DNA from: Amycolatopsis pittospori
GTDB lineage: Bacteria; Actinomycetota; Actinomycetes; Mycobacteriales; Pseudonocardiaceae
NCBI RefSeq assembly: GCF_013870525.1
Contig: NZ_JACBXD010000020.1
Location: 1 to 64,000 of the forward strand
Length of the DNA: 64,000 nt
Direction: 5' to 3'
Shown here: in pieces, positions 52,100 to 61,896 of the stretch
Position numbering within the stretch: the first letter of the stretch is position 1
Layout: the number at the start of each line of letters is the position of its first letter
Program-made: the position numbers and the translations under genes
The notes under the pieces: generated by a model
Seen by the model: only the letters and a program-made list of their open reading frames with translations
Told to the model about the DNA's origin: nothing
Database searches by the model: none

Positions 52100-54271
52100 T
52101 TATTCGTAGATCTCGCCCTTCGCGGCCTTCTCGACCAGCGAGGCGGGCGGGGTGAAGTGATCGCCGTAGCGCTCCGCGAGCTCACGAGCGCGGTCGACGA
52201 AGCCCTGCAGGCCACCCTGGTACTGGTTGATGTACTGGATGACACCGCCGGTCCACGCCGGGAAGCCGATGCCGAAGATCGAACCGATGTTGGCGTCGGC
52301 GATGGTGGTCAGCACACCTTCGTCGAAGCACTTCACGGTCTCGAGCGCCTCGGCGAACAGCATGCGCTCCTTGAGGTCCTCGAAGGGAACCTCGGCGCTG
52401 CCCGACTTGAACGCGTCGCGCAGGCCCGGCCACAATCCGGTCCGCTTGCCGGCCTCGTCGTAGTCGTAGAAGCCCGAGCCGGTGGAGCGGCCCTTGCGAT
52501 CGAACTCTTCCACCATGCGATCGATGACGCCCTCGGACGCGTGCGCGTTCCAGGTGCCACCGGCCGCCTCGATCGCCTCACGCGTCTCCTTGCGGATCTT
52601 GCGCGGCAGCGTCAGGGTCAGCTCGTCCATCAGCTGCAGCGGCGGGGCCGGGTATCCGGCCTGCGAACCGGCCTGCTCGATCGACGCGGGCTCGACACCC
52701 TCGCCCAGCGCGGCGACGGCCTCGTTGATGAAGGTGCCGATGACGCGCGAGGTGAAGAAGCCGCGGCTGTCGTTGACGACGATCGGGGTCTTCTTGATCT
52801 GCAGCGTGTAGTCGAAGACCTTCGCCAGCGTGGCGGACGAAGTCTTCTCACCGCAGATGATCTCGACCAGCGGCATCTTGTCCACCGGCGAGAAGAAGTG
52901 GATCCCGATGAAGTCCTCGGTCCGCTGGACGCCCTCGGCGAGCGAGGTGATCGGCAGGGTCGAGGTGTTGGAACCGAGTACGGCGTCGGGGTTGACGATG
53001 CCCTCGATCTCCTGGAACACCTTGTGCTTCAGCTCGACGCTCTCGAAGACGGCCTCGATCACGAAGTCGACGCCGGCGAAGTCCTCCGCCTTGTCGGTCG
53101 GCGTGATCTTGGCGAGCAGCGCGTCGGACTTCTCCTGAGTGGTCTTGCCGCGGGAGAGGGCCTTCTCTTCGAGCTTGACCGCGTAGCCCTTGCCCTTTTC
53201 GGCGCCTTCGAGGGTGACGTCCTTGAGCACGACGTCGATACCGGCCTTGGCCGAGACGTACGCGATCGCGGCGCCCATCATGCCCGCGCCGACGACGCCG
53301 ACCTTCTTGGCGGTGTACTTCTCGAAGCCGTCCGGCCGCGAGCCGCCGGAGTTGATGCTCTGCAGGTCGAAGAAGAACGCCTTCGTCATGTTCTTCGAGA
53401 CCTGGCCGGTGGCGAGGCTGATGAAGTAGCGGGTCTCGACGGTGATCGCGGTGTCGAAGTCGACCTGCGAGCCCTCGATGGCCGCGGACAGGATCGCCCG
53501 CGGGGCCGGCATGTTCGCGCCCTTGATCTGCTTGCGCAGGTTCGCCGGGAACGCGGGCAGGTTCGCCGCGAAGCTCGGGTTCGACGGGGTGCCGCCCGGG
53601 ATCTTGTAGCCCTTGACGTCCCACGGCTGCACGCCGCCCTCGGGGTTGGCCTTGATCCACGCCTTCGCGGCCGGGACCAGTTCCTCGACGGTGCCGACGA
53701 GTTCGTGCACGAGGCCGAGTTCCTTGGCCTTGGCCGGGCGGTGCCGCTGGCCCTGCAGCAGCACGTTCAGCAGCGCGCTCTGGATGCCCAGCAGGCGCAC
53801 GGTGCGGACGACGCCACCGCCGCCGGGGAGCAGGCCGAGGGTGACCTCGGGGAGGCCGATCTGGCTGCCCTTGACGTCGGCCGCGATGCGGTGGTGCGTC
53901 GCGAGCGCGAGTTCGAGGCCGCCGCCGAGCGCGGCACCGTTGATGGCGGCCACGACCGGCTTGCCCAGCTGCTCGAGCCGGCGCATCTGGCCCTTCATCA
54001 GGGCGCTGCTCTCGGTGATCTCGGCCGCGTTCTCCGGCTTGGCCTGGATCAGGTCGTTGAGGTCGCCGCCGGCGAAGAAGGTCTTCTTGGCCGAGGTGAG
54101 GACGACACCGGTGATGTTGTCCTTCTCCGCCTCCAGGCGATCGACGACCACACCGAGCGACTCGCGGAAGTCGGCGTTCATCGTGTTGGCGGACTGCTTC
54201 GGGTCGTCCAGGGTGAGCACGACGATGCCGTCGGCGTCCTGCTCCCAGCGGATGGTCTTCGCTTCAGTCAT
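52100..54271 (-). CDS. fadB: fatty-acid beta-oxidation enzyme FadB (hydratase/dehydrogenase)
   Basis: A 723-residue bifunctional protein of the trifunctional-complex alpha subunit: N-terminal enoyl-CoA hydratase (about 1-190, oxyanion-hole segments AGGDLNDL and NGAALGGGLELALA) and C-terminal 3-hydroxyacyl-CoA dehydrogenase (from about 330, VGVVGAGMMGAAIAY for NAD, GIHFFSPVDKMPLVE with the catalytic His). Full length, similar in size to mycobacterial FadB. Start ATG 54271. It follows fadA by 10 bases, so the pair makes one complex. Confidence 0.94.
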   Translation of the reverse strand: MTEAKTIRWEQDADGIVVLTLDDPKQSANTMNADFRESLGVVVDRLEAEKDNITGVVLTSAKKTFFAGGDLNDLIQAKPENAAEITESSALMKGQMRRLEQLGKPVVAAINGAALGGGLELALATHHRIAADVKGSQIGLPEVTLGLLPGGGGVVRTVRLLGIQSALLNVLLQGQRHRPAKAKELGLVHELVGTVEELVPAAKAWIKANPEGGVQPWDVKGYKIPGGTPSNPSFAANLPAFPANLRKQIKGANMPAPRAILSAAIEGSQVDFDTAITVETRYFISLATGQVSKNMTKAFFFDLQSINSGGSRPDGFEKYTAKKVGVVGAGMMGAAIAYVSAKAGIDVVLKDVTLEGAEKGKGYAVKLEEKALSRGKTTQEKSDALLAKITPTDKAEDFAGVDFVIEAVFESVELKHKVFQEIEGIVNPDAVLGSNTSTLPITSLAEGVQRTEDFIGIHFFSPVDKMPLVEIICGEKTSSATLAKVFDYTLQIKKTPIVVNDSRGFFTSRVIGTFINEAVAALGEGVEPASIEQAGSQAGYPAPPLQLMDELTLTLPRKIRKETREAIEAAGGTWNAHASEGVIDRMVEEFDRKGRSTGSGFYDYDEAGKRTGLWPGLRDAFKSGSAEVPFEDLKERMLFAEALETVKCFDEGVLTTIADANIGSIFGIGFPAWTGGVIQYINQYQGGLQGFVDRARELAERYGDHFTPPASLVEKAAKGEIYE

Positions 54272-54281
54272 TGTCTCTTCC

Positions 54282-55493
<1,212 letters not shown>

Positions 55494-55562
55494 AGAAAAA
55501 ACTCCTCCGCGTACGGCGCTGTATCTGGGACGAACACAGCCGGATCGTACCGGCCAGTAGCC

Positions 55563-55582
55563 ATGCTAATGCCGATTAACAT
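55563..55582. promoter_or_regulatory. TetR operator candidate between fadA and the regulator
   Basis: ATGCTAAT-GCCG-ATTAACAT: 8-base half-sites matching at 7 positions, in the 157-bp divergent region. It overlaps the possible fadA -10 (55578-55583, minus strand). Confidence 0.5.
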
Positions 55583-55640
55583 AAACCGCGATAACCCCAT
55601 GGTGTCAATGGGTTGCGATGCACGCAACCGGCGCTATCGT
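55578..55640. promoter_or_regulatory. overlapping divergent promoters fadA / tandem TetR
   Basis: Minus strand: TTGACA (55603-55608) and TATGTT (55578-55583), 19-base spacer. Plus strand: TTGCGA (55613-55618) and TATCGT (55635-55640), 16-base spacer, giving a transcript starting a few bases before the ATG at 55651. Confidence 0.45.
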
Positions 55641-55650
55641 GTGTTCACCT

Positions 55651-56835
55651 ATGGATCACCCGACCGAGCGTTCAGCCCGACCGCGCGACCGCAAGGCCCA
55701 ACTGGCCGGCCTCGCCGCGGAGCTCTTTCGCGCCCGCGGGTTCCACGGCGTCGGCATCAACGACATCGCCGCCGCGGCCGGGATCACCGGGCCCGCGTTG
55801 TACCGGCATTTCGCGGACAAGCAGGCGGTGCTGTCCTACGTCGTCCTGTCCGGCATCGACGACATGGAGACGGCCACCACCGAGACGCTCGCCGCCGTCG
55901 ACATCCCGGTTCCCGCCCAGGTCAAAGCGCTGCTCGGGACGCTCGCCGCGCAAGCCGTCGAGCGTCGTGAGGTCGCCGCGCTGTGGCGCTGGGAGGGCAG
56001 GCATCTGCCGCGGGAGGGCCGCCGGGAGATCCGACGCCGGTCGGGGGCGGTGCTCGCGGCGTGGTCCAAGGCGCTGCTCGCGCTGCGCCCCGAACTGATC
56101 CCCGACGACGCCGAACTGCTCTGCTGGGCGGGGCTGAGCGTCTTCGGCAGCGTGTCCGTGCATCACACGTCGGTGGCGAAGAAACGCTTCGCGCAGATCC
56201 TGGTGCAGCTGGCGGAGTCCGTGCTGCATGTCACACTCCCCGTGCCCGGCGAACCGTCCCCCGAGACGCCGTCGATCGCGCTCGGCGAGCCGTCCCGGCG
56301 CGAGCAGATCCTCGCGGCCGCGACCGACCTGTTCGGGCAACGCGGCTTCCGCGCGGTGAGCATGGAGGAGATCGGCGCGGCGGCCGGGATCGCCGGGCCC
56401 AGTGTGTACCGGCACTTCCCCAGCAAGGCCGCGCTGATGGTGGCGATCGGCCACCGCGCGGCCGACCGGCTGGCGCTCGCCGCGGAACGCGCGCTTCGGA
56501 CCGACGACGAGCGGGACGCGCTGCGCAGACTGGCGGCGTCCTATGTGCACACCCTTTTGCGCACGCCCGAGCTGCTGGTGTCCTTCTCCGGCAGCCCGAT
56601 GGAGCTGCCGGAACGCGACAAGGCGGATCTGCTCCGGGTCCAGCGGGACTACGTCGCGCGCTGGATCGCGCTGACTTCGGAAGTCCGTCCGGAACTGAGC
56701 CTGCGCGAAGTGAAGATCACCGTCCACGCGGCGCTGACCATCGCGAACGACCTCGCACGCACCCGGCGGGTCAACGGCCGCCCGAACATCGAGGCCGAAC
56801 TGACCACGCTGACGCACGCGGTCCTGGGCGTCTGA
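55651..56835 (+). CDS. tandem TetR-family regulator (two fused repressors)
   Basis: A 394-residue fusion of two complete TetR modules. First HTH at residues 13-60 (IAAAAGITGPALYRHFADKQ), second at about 213-262 (IGAAAGIAGPSVYRHFPSKA), each followed by a helical ligand domain. A single chain could bind as an internal pseudo-dimer or join two sites. Start ATG 55651, nearly leaderless (promoter at 55613-55640). It is divergent from fadA-fadB, which it presumably represses in response to an acyl-CoA. Confidence 0.9.
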   Translation: MDHPTERSARPRDRKAQLAGLAAELFRARGFHGVGINDIAAAAGITGPALYRHFADKQAVLSYVVLSGIDDMETATTETLAAVDIPVPAQVKALLGTLAAQAVERREVAALWRWEGRHLPREGRREIRRRSGAVLAAWSKALLALRPELIPDDAELLCWAGLSVFGSVSVHHTSVAKKRFAQILVQLAESVLHVTLPVPGEPSPETPSIALGEPSRREQILAAATDLFGQRGFRAVSMEEIGAAAGIAGPSVYRHFPSKAALMVAIGHRAADRLALAAERALRTDDERDALRRLAASYVHTLLRTPELLVSFSGSPMELPERDKADLLRVQRDYVARWIALTSEVRPELSLREVKITVHAALTIANDLARTRRVNGRPNIEAELTTLTHAVLGV

Positions 56836-56887
56836 AAGTCAGCTTTGAGCAAACTCGCGTGTCCCGCAAAGGCGCGAGGGGCACGAT

Positions 56888-58105
56888 GTGCGCGTGCCCA
56901 CGAAACGCGGCCTGCATCTGGTGACCCGGGAAGAAGACCACAAGGTCACCACGCTGGAGCTCTTCTTCGACCTGGTCTTCGTCTACGCCATCACCCAGAC
57001 CACTCAGCTGATGGCCGACCACCTCACCCCGCTCGGCATCGGCCAGGGGGTGGCCACGATCGCCGTCCTGTGGTGGTGCTGGTGCGCCTATGCCTGGCTG
57101 GCCAACACCGTCCACGTCGACAAGGGCATCGCGCAGCTGGCGATGTTCGCCGCGATGGGGACGATGTTCCTCGTCTCGCTGACCATCCCCGAGGCGTTCA
57201 CCGATCTCCCGGGCGGGCTGTACGCGCCGCTGATGTTCGTCGGCTGCTACTTCCTCGTGCGACTGCTGCACCTGGTCGCGTACTTCGGCGCCGCCCGGAA
57301 CGACCCGGATCTACGCAAGGTCGTGCTGAGGATGTTCGTCGGCCTGCTGCCGAGCGTCGCGCTCCTGACCATCGCGGCGTTCTTCACCGGCTGGGTGCAA
57401 CTCGGCATCTGGGCCGTCGCCCTGCTCGCCGACTACGTCAACGTCTTCCGGACGCGCTCCTCGGACTGGCGGCTGCACCAGCCCGGCCACTTCGCCGAGC
57501 GGTTCGGGCTGATCGTGATCATCGCGCTCGGCGAGTCGATCGTGGCGATCGGCATCGGGATCAGCTCGTACCCGATGTCGTGGCCGATCACGGTGGCCGC
57601 CGTCTTCGGGCTCGCGCTGGCTTCGGCGATGTGGTGGATGTACTTCTCCGTCGTCGCGCACGTTTCCGAGCACAACCTGAAGCGCGCGGACGGCGTCGAG
57701 CGGGTCCGGATCGGGACCGACACCTACACCTTCCTGCACCTCCCCCTGATCGCCGGGATCGTGCTCGTGGCGCTGGGACTGAAGAAGTCACTGCTGTACG
57801 TGTCCGACACCGAGCACCACAGCCTGTCGGACGGGCTGCACGGCACGCCGATCTGGGCGCTCACCGGCGGGCTCGCGCTGTACCTGATCGCGTTGAGCGG
57901 GATGCGGCGCCGGAACCTCGGCTCGTGGAACGTGCGGCGGCTGGTCCTCGCGGTGGTCCTGCTGGCGGCGACGCCGCTGCTGGAGCTGGTGCCGGCGGTG
58001 GTGCTGGTCGGCGTCGTGGCGGTGGCGGCGGTGGGGTTGGTGACGGTTGAGCGAGTCGTGAGTGATTTGGGTCGTTCTAACGACCCAAATCACTCACGAG
58101 CGTGA
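56888..58105 (+). CDS. low temperature requirement A (LtrA) family membrane protein
   Basis: A 405-residue protein with about 10 membrane helices and the family N-terminus HLVTREEDHKVTTLELFFDLVFVYAITQ divided here as E-L-F-F-D-L-V-F. It is named after a Listeria gene needed for growth in the cold; the actual activity is unknown. It starts at GTG 56888 after GAGGGG. Its last 17 residues (VVSDLGRSNDPNHSRA) are encoded by the palindrome 58056-58099 and do not look like family sequence. Confidence 0.87.
   Translation: MRVPTKRGLHLVTREEDHKVTTLELFFDLVFVYAITQTTQLMADHLTPLGIGQGVATIAVLWWCWCAYAWLANTVHVDKGIAQLAMFAAMGTMFLVSLTIPEAFTDLPGGLYAPLMFVGCYFLVRLLHLVAYFGAARNDPDLRKVVLRMFVGLLPSVALLTIAAFFTGWVQLGIWAVALLADYVNVFRTRSSDWRLHQPGHFAERFGLIVIIALGESIVAIGIGISSYPMSWPITVAAVFGLALASAMWWMYFSVVAHVSEHNLKRADGVERVRIGTDTYTFLHLPLIAGIVLVALGLKKSLLYVSDTEHHSLSDGLHGTPIWALTGGLALYLIALSGMRRRNLGSWNVRRLVLAVVLLAATPLLELVPAVVLVGVVAVAAVGLVTVERVVSDLGRSNDPNHSRA
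58056..58099. repeat. perfect palindrome, CGTGAGTG family, inside the ltrA 3' end
   Basis: 21-bp perfect arms (58056-58076 and 58079-58099) with a 2-base centre; outer word TCGTGAGTG, inner GGGTCGTT. It lies in frame within the LtrA coding sequence, 3 bases before the TGA. Confidence 0.85.
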
Positions 58106-58148
58106 CGTTCGCCTCCCCCCTGGTGGCGCATCTCCTCGAAGGGAGTTA

Positions 58149-58166
58149 ACCTACTCACGAGTAGGT
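58149..58166. promoter_or_regulatory. operator candidate upstream of the acyl-CoA dehydrogenase pair
   Basis: ACCTACTC-AC-GAGTAGGT, perfect 8-bp arms, 23 bases before the GTG of the first dehydrogenase gene. A TetR-type site is likely by its symmetry. Confidence 0.55.
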
Positions 58167-58188
58167 AAGCGAGGCAGGGAGACTCACC

Positions 58189-59511
58189 GTGGGTGCGCCT
58201 AGGAAACGAGACGCGATGGGCTTCGGCCTGTCCGCGCTCACCCGGCTGGCCGGGAGCAAGGTCATCGAACGGGCCGGACTGCGCAAGCCCGTGCAGAACC
58301 TGGTCAGCGCCGGGACGCGCAACGGCTTCCGGGTCGCCGGGGCGGCGGGACGGACGTTCAAATCCGCCCAGCGGCTCGGCAAACCCGCGCGGCTCGCGCC
58401 GGCCGAGGACACGGGGCTGTTCGACCTCACCCCGAGTGAGGACCAGCAGCTCATCGTCGAGACCGTGACGGAGTTCGCGGCCGAACAGCTGCGGCCCGCG
58501 GCGGCCGACGCCGACGCGAAGCTCAGCGCGCCCGAAGGCCTGCTGAGCCGCGCCGCCGAACTCGGCATCTCGCTGGTCGGCATCCCCGAGGAGCTGGGCG
58601 GTGTCGGCACCGAACGGTCGGTCGTCACGAACGCGCTGGTCGCCGAGGCCCTCGCGCACGGCGACCTCGGGCTGGCTGTCGCGGTGCTCGCGCCGTCGGC
58701 GGTCAGCACGGCGCTGGTGTCCTACGGGGACGAGCAGCAGCAGGCGGACTACCTGCCCGCGTTCGTCGGCGAGAACGTCCCGGCCGCGGCGCTGGCGCTG
58801 CAGGAGCGCACGGCGCTGTTCGATCCGTTCAAACCCGCCACCAAGGCCCGCCGCACCCCGAAGGGCTACCAGCTCGACGGCGTGAAGTCGCTGGTCCCCC
58901 GTGCCGCGGACGCCGAGCTGTTCATCGTGTCGGCCGACCTCGAAGGACGTGGCCCGGCGCTGTTCCTCGTGGAGTCGTCGAACGCGGGCGTCACCATCGA
59001 AACCGAACCGGCGATGGGCCTGCGCGGCGCGGCGACCGGGAAGCTGCACCTGGAGAAGGTCGCCCTGCCCGCCGGAGCACTGCTCGGCGGCGGCAAGGCC
59101 GAAGTCTTCACCGAGGTCGTCCGGCTCTCGCGGCTCGGCTGGGCCGCACTGGCCGCCGGTACCGCGAAGGCCGTCCTCGACTACGTGGTTCCTTACGTCA
59201 ACGAGCGCAAGGCGTTCGGCGAGCCGGTGAGCCACCGGCAGGCCGTCGCGTTCTCGGTGGCCGACATCGCCATCGAGCTGGAAGGGCTGCGGCTGGTCAC
59301 GCTGCGCGCCGCCGCCCGAGCCGAACAGGGCAAGCCGTACGCCCGAGAGGTCGCGCTGGCCCGGAAACTGGCCGCCGACAAGGGAATGCAGATCGGCAGC
59401 GCCGGTGTGCAGCTACTCGGCGGGCACGGGTTCGTCAAGGAACACCCCGTCGAACGCTGGTACCGCGACCTCCGCGCGATCGGCGTGATGGAAGGCGCCG
59501 TCCTTCTCTAG
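58189..59511 (+). CDS. acyl-CoA dehydrogenase, FadE24-like
   Basis: A 440-residue acyl-CoA dehydrogenase. After an N-terminal extension (about 75 residues) come the helical domain (EDQQLIVETVTEFAAEQLRP), the middle beta domain (LALQERTALFDPFKPATKARR, GYQLDGVKSLVPRA) and a C-terminal domain ending QLLGGHGFVKEHPVERWYRDL. With its follower it reproduces the mycobacterial fadE24-fadE23 pair in order. It starts at GTG 58189 after AGGGAG, 8 bases upstream. The substrate is unknown; two unlike chains may form a heteromer. Confidence 0.9.
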   Translation: MGAPRKRDAMGFGLSALTRLAGSKVIERAGLRKPVQNLVSAGTRNGFRVAGAAGRTFKSAQRLGKPARLAPAEDTGLFDLTPSEDQQLIVETVTEFAAEQLRPAAADADAKLSAPEGLLSRAAELGISLVGIPEELGGVGTERSVVTNALVAEALAHGDLGLAVAVLAPSAVSTALVSYGDEQQQADYLPAFVGENVPAAALALQERTALFDPFKPATKARRTPKGYQLDGVKSLVPRAADAELFIVSADLEGRGPALFLVESSNAGVTIETEPAMGLRGAATGKLHLEKVALPAGALLGGGKAEVFTEVVRLSRLGWAALAAGTAKAVLDYVVPYVNERKAFGEPVSHRQAVAFSVADIAIELEGLRLVTLRAAARAEQGKPYAREVALARKLAADKGMQIGSAGVQLLGGHGFVKEHPVERWYRDLRAIGVMEGAVLL

Positions 59512-59528
59512 GCTTTCGAAAGGCGATC

Positions 59529-60737
59529 ATGATCAACCTTGAGGTTCCGAAGAAGGCCGGCACCCTGATCAACCAGGCGTACCAGGCCGCGGCCGAGGTG
59601 TTCCGGCCGATCTCGCGCAAGTACGACCGCGCCGAGCACACCTACCCGGCCGAATTGGACATGTTCGCGGCACTGCTGGACGGACTGAACTCCTCCGGTG
59701 AGGGCGGCGCGGGCGCGGCGGGTGTCCGCCGGTCCGAGAAGAACGAGAAACCGGGCAACCGCAACGGTTCCAACCTCAACATCGTGCTCGGCACGATCGA
59801 GATGTGCTGGGGCGACGTCGGTCTGCTGCTGTCGATGCCGCGCCAGGGTCTCGGCAACGCCGCCATCGGTTCGGTCGCCACGGACGAACAGCTCAAGAAG
59901 TTCTCCGGGCTGTGGGCCGCGATGGCGATCACCGAACCGGACTGCGGCTCGGACTCCGCCGCGATCACCGCCACCGCTCGCCTCGACGGCGACGAGTACG
60001 TGATCAACGGCGAGAAGATCTTCGTGACCGCCGGCGAGCGCGCCGACGCCGTCGTCGTCTGGGCCACTCTGGACAAGACGAAGGGCCGCGCGGCGATCAA
60101 GTCGTTCGTCGTCGAGAAGGGCACTCCCGGCTTCGAGGTGGTGCGCGTCGAGCACAAACTCGGCATCCGCGCCTCCGACACCGCCGTGCTGCGCTTCGAA
60201 AACGTCCGCGTGCCCAAGGAAAACCTCCTCGGCACACCGGAAATCGACACCGCCAAGGGTTTCGCCGGGGTCATGCAGACCTTCGACAACACCCGTCCGC
60301 TGGTCGCCGCCATGGCCATCGGCGTCGCCCGCGCGGCACTTGAGGAGACCCGGAAGGTCCTCTCCGAGGCGGGCGTCGAGATCGACTACGACAAGCCGGT
60401 GCACAGCCAGCACGCGGCCGCCGCGACGTTCCTGCAGCTGGAGGCCGACTACGAATCGGCGTACCTGCTGACCATGGAATCGGCGTGGATGGCCGACAAC
60501 CGCAAGCCGAACTCGCTGCAGGCTTCGATGGCCAAGGCGAAGGCGGGCCGCTCGGTCGTCGAGATCACGCTTAAGTGTGTCGAGCTGGCCGGAACCTTGG
60601 GCTACACCGAGGAATCGCTCCTGGAGAAGTGGAGCCGGGACGCGAAGATCCTCGACATCTTCGAAGGCACGCAACAGATCCAGCAGCTGATCGTGGCCCG
60701 TCGGATTCTGGGCAAGACGTCGGCGGAGCTCAAGTAG
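59529..60737 (+). CDS. acyl-CoA dehydrogenase, FadE23-like
   Basis: A 402-residue acyl-CoA dehydrogenase, second of the pair, 17 bases after the first. The flavin/substrate segment is AITEPDCGSDSAAI and the C-terminal signature IFEGTQQIQQLIVARRIL. The N-terminus INLEVPKKAGTLINQAYQ matches the mycobacterial FadE23 type. A charged, glycine-rich insertion (SSGEGGAGAAGVRRSEKNEKPGN in part) follows the first helices. Start ATG 59529 after AAAGG. It probably works with its partner on a long or branched acyl-CoA. Confidence 0.9.
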   Translation: MINLEVPKKAGTLINQAYQAAAEVFRPISRKYDRAEHTYPAELDMFAALLDGLNSSGEGGAGAAGVRRSEKNEKPGNRNGSNLNIVLGTIEMCWGDVGLLLSMPRQGLGNAAIGSVATDEQLKKFSGLWAAMAITEPDCGSDSAAITATARLDGDEYVINGEKIFVTAGERADAVVVWATLDKTKGRAAIKSFVVEKGTPGFEVVRVEHKLGIRASDTAVLRFENVRVPKENLLGTPEIDTAKGFAGVMQTFDNTRPLVAAMAIGVARAALEETRKVLSEAGVEIDYDKPVHSQHAAAATFLQLEADYESAYLLTMESAWMADNRKPNSLQASMAKAKAGRSVVEITLKCVELAGTLGYTEESLLEKWSRDAKILDIFEGTQQIQQLIVARRILGKTSAELK

Positions 60738-60746
60738 GGCGTCGGG

Positions 60747-60792
60747 CTCGTGAGTGGTAAGGACGGTTAGAACCGTCGTCACCACTCACGAG
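60747..60792. terminator. terminator palindrome, CGTGAGTG family
   Basis: CTCGTGAGTGGT (60747-60758) pairs with ACCACTCACGAG (60781-60792); an inner GACGGTT-AG-AACCGTC (60762-60777) is separated by a 3-base mismatch. It follows the FadE23-like gene stop by 9 bases. Confidence 0.75.
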
Positions 60793-60897
60793 GCCCGTTT
60801 ATTTCCACCACTTCGACAACACCTTCGAGGCGGCTCCGAGGTGGCGGCACCGGGGTACTCTCATGGTTTTCCCTGCCAGCCGAGGCCCGGAGTCGCG

Positions 60898-61893
60898 ATG
60901 AGGCCCGCCGCTCGAAAGCCGTCCCCCGCGGCACACTGGTGCCTCATCGTCCTCGCCGTCACGGCCTGCTATTTCATCACCGGCCAGATCGGCATCCAAT
61001 GGGCGATCGTGCGGGAGCAGATCTCGCCACTGTGGCCGGCGGCCGGGGTCGCGTTGGCGGTGCCGATGCTCCTCGGGCCGCGTTACTGGCCGGGGATCGC
61101 GCTCGGCGCGCTGCTGACGAACATCGCCCTCGGGCCCTCGCTGCTCGCGGTCCTGGCGATCTCCGCGGGGAACACACTCGGCCCACTGCTGGGCTACTAC
61201 GTCATGCGACGGCGCGGTTTCCGCACTCGGCTCGACGGGCTCCCGGACGTCGTCCTGCTGGTCGTCGTCGGCGCCATCGGCGGGACGGCTATCAGCGCCG
61301 TCGTGGGCACCGGCGCGCTGGTCCTCGAAGGCGCGCTCGTCCCCGGCGAGTTCTGGACGACGGCGCTGGTGTGGTGGACCGGCGACGCGATGGGCGTCCT
61401 CACCCTCACACCCTTGTTGCTGCTCGCGCCGAGATTCCGCCTGCCGAACCGGGTTCCGTTCGCTCGCTGGGCCGAAGCGTCCGCGCTCGGCGTCTGCGTG
61501 CTCGGCACGTCGCTCCTCGCCAGTACGACGCCGCCCAAACTGTTCATCGTGTTCCCGGTGCTGGTCTGGGCGGCCCTGCGGTTCCGGCAGGCGGGCGCGC
61601 TCCTCTGTTCCCTGTGCGTCTGCGCCTTCACGATCTTCGCCGCCGCGCGCGGTCTGGGTCCCTACGGCCCGTACGCCTTGGCCCCCAGGATGCTGCTGGT
61701 CCAGGCCTTCGACGCCACCGTCGGGATGACGGCGCTGGTGCTGTCCACGATCGTCCTGCAACGCGACCGCGCCACTGCCGAAATCGCCGACGCCTGGCGT
61801 CAGGTCACCGAAATGGTCGACCTGATCGCGCCACGCCAGTCGATGCGCAGCGCGATGACGAACCAGCGCAAAAGCGACGATCGGGCCGGCTGA
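60898..61893 (+). CDS. MASE1 membrane sensor protein without an output domain
   Basis: A 331-residue integral membrane protein consisting of a MASE1 domain: about 8 helices with ISPLWPAAGVALAVPMLLG near the N-terminus and FWTTALVWWTGDAMGVLTLTPLLLL in the middle. In most proteins MASE1 is followed by a histidine kinase, GGDEF or similar module; here only about 45 charged residues follow the last helix. It could signal through a partner or have a transport-like role. Start ATG 60898 with a modest GGAG. Convergent with the PhaC-like gene, 3 bases apart. Confidence 0.82.
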   Translation: MRPAARKPSPAAHWCLIVLAVTACYFITGQIGIQWAIVREQISPLWPAAGVALAVPMLLGPRYWPGIALGALLTNIALGPSLLAVLAISAGNTLGPLLGYYVMRRRGFRTRLDGLPDVVLLVVVGAIGGTAISAVVGTGALVLEGALVPGEFWTTALVWWTGDAMGVLTLTPLLLLAPRFRLPNRVPFARWAEASALGVCVLGTSLLASTTPPKLFIVFPVLVWAALRFRQAGALLCSLCVCAFTIFAAARGLGPYGPYALAPRMLLVQAFDATVGMTALVLSTIVLQRDRATAEIADAWRQVTEMVDLIAPRQSMRSAMTNQRKSDDRAG

Positions 61894-61896
61894 GGC

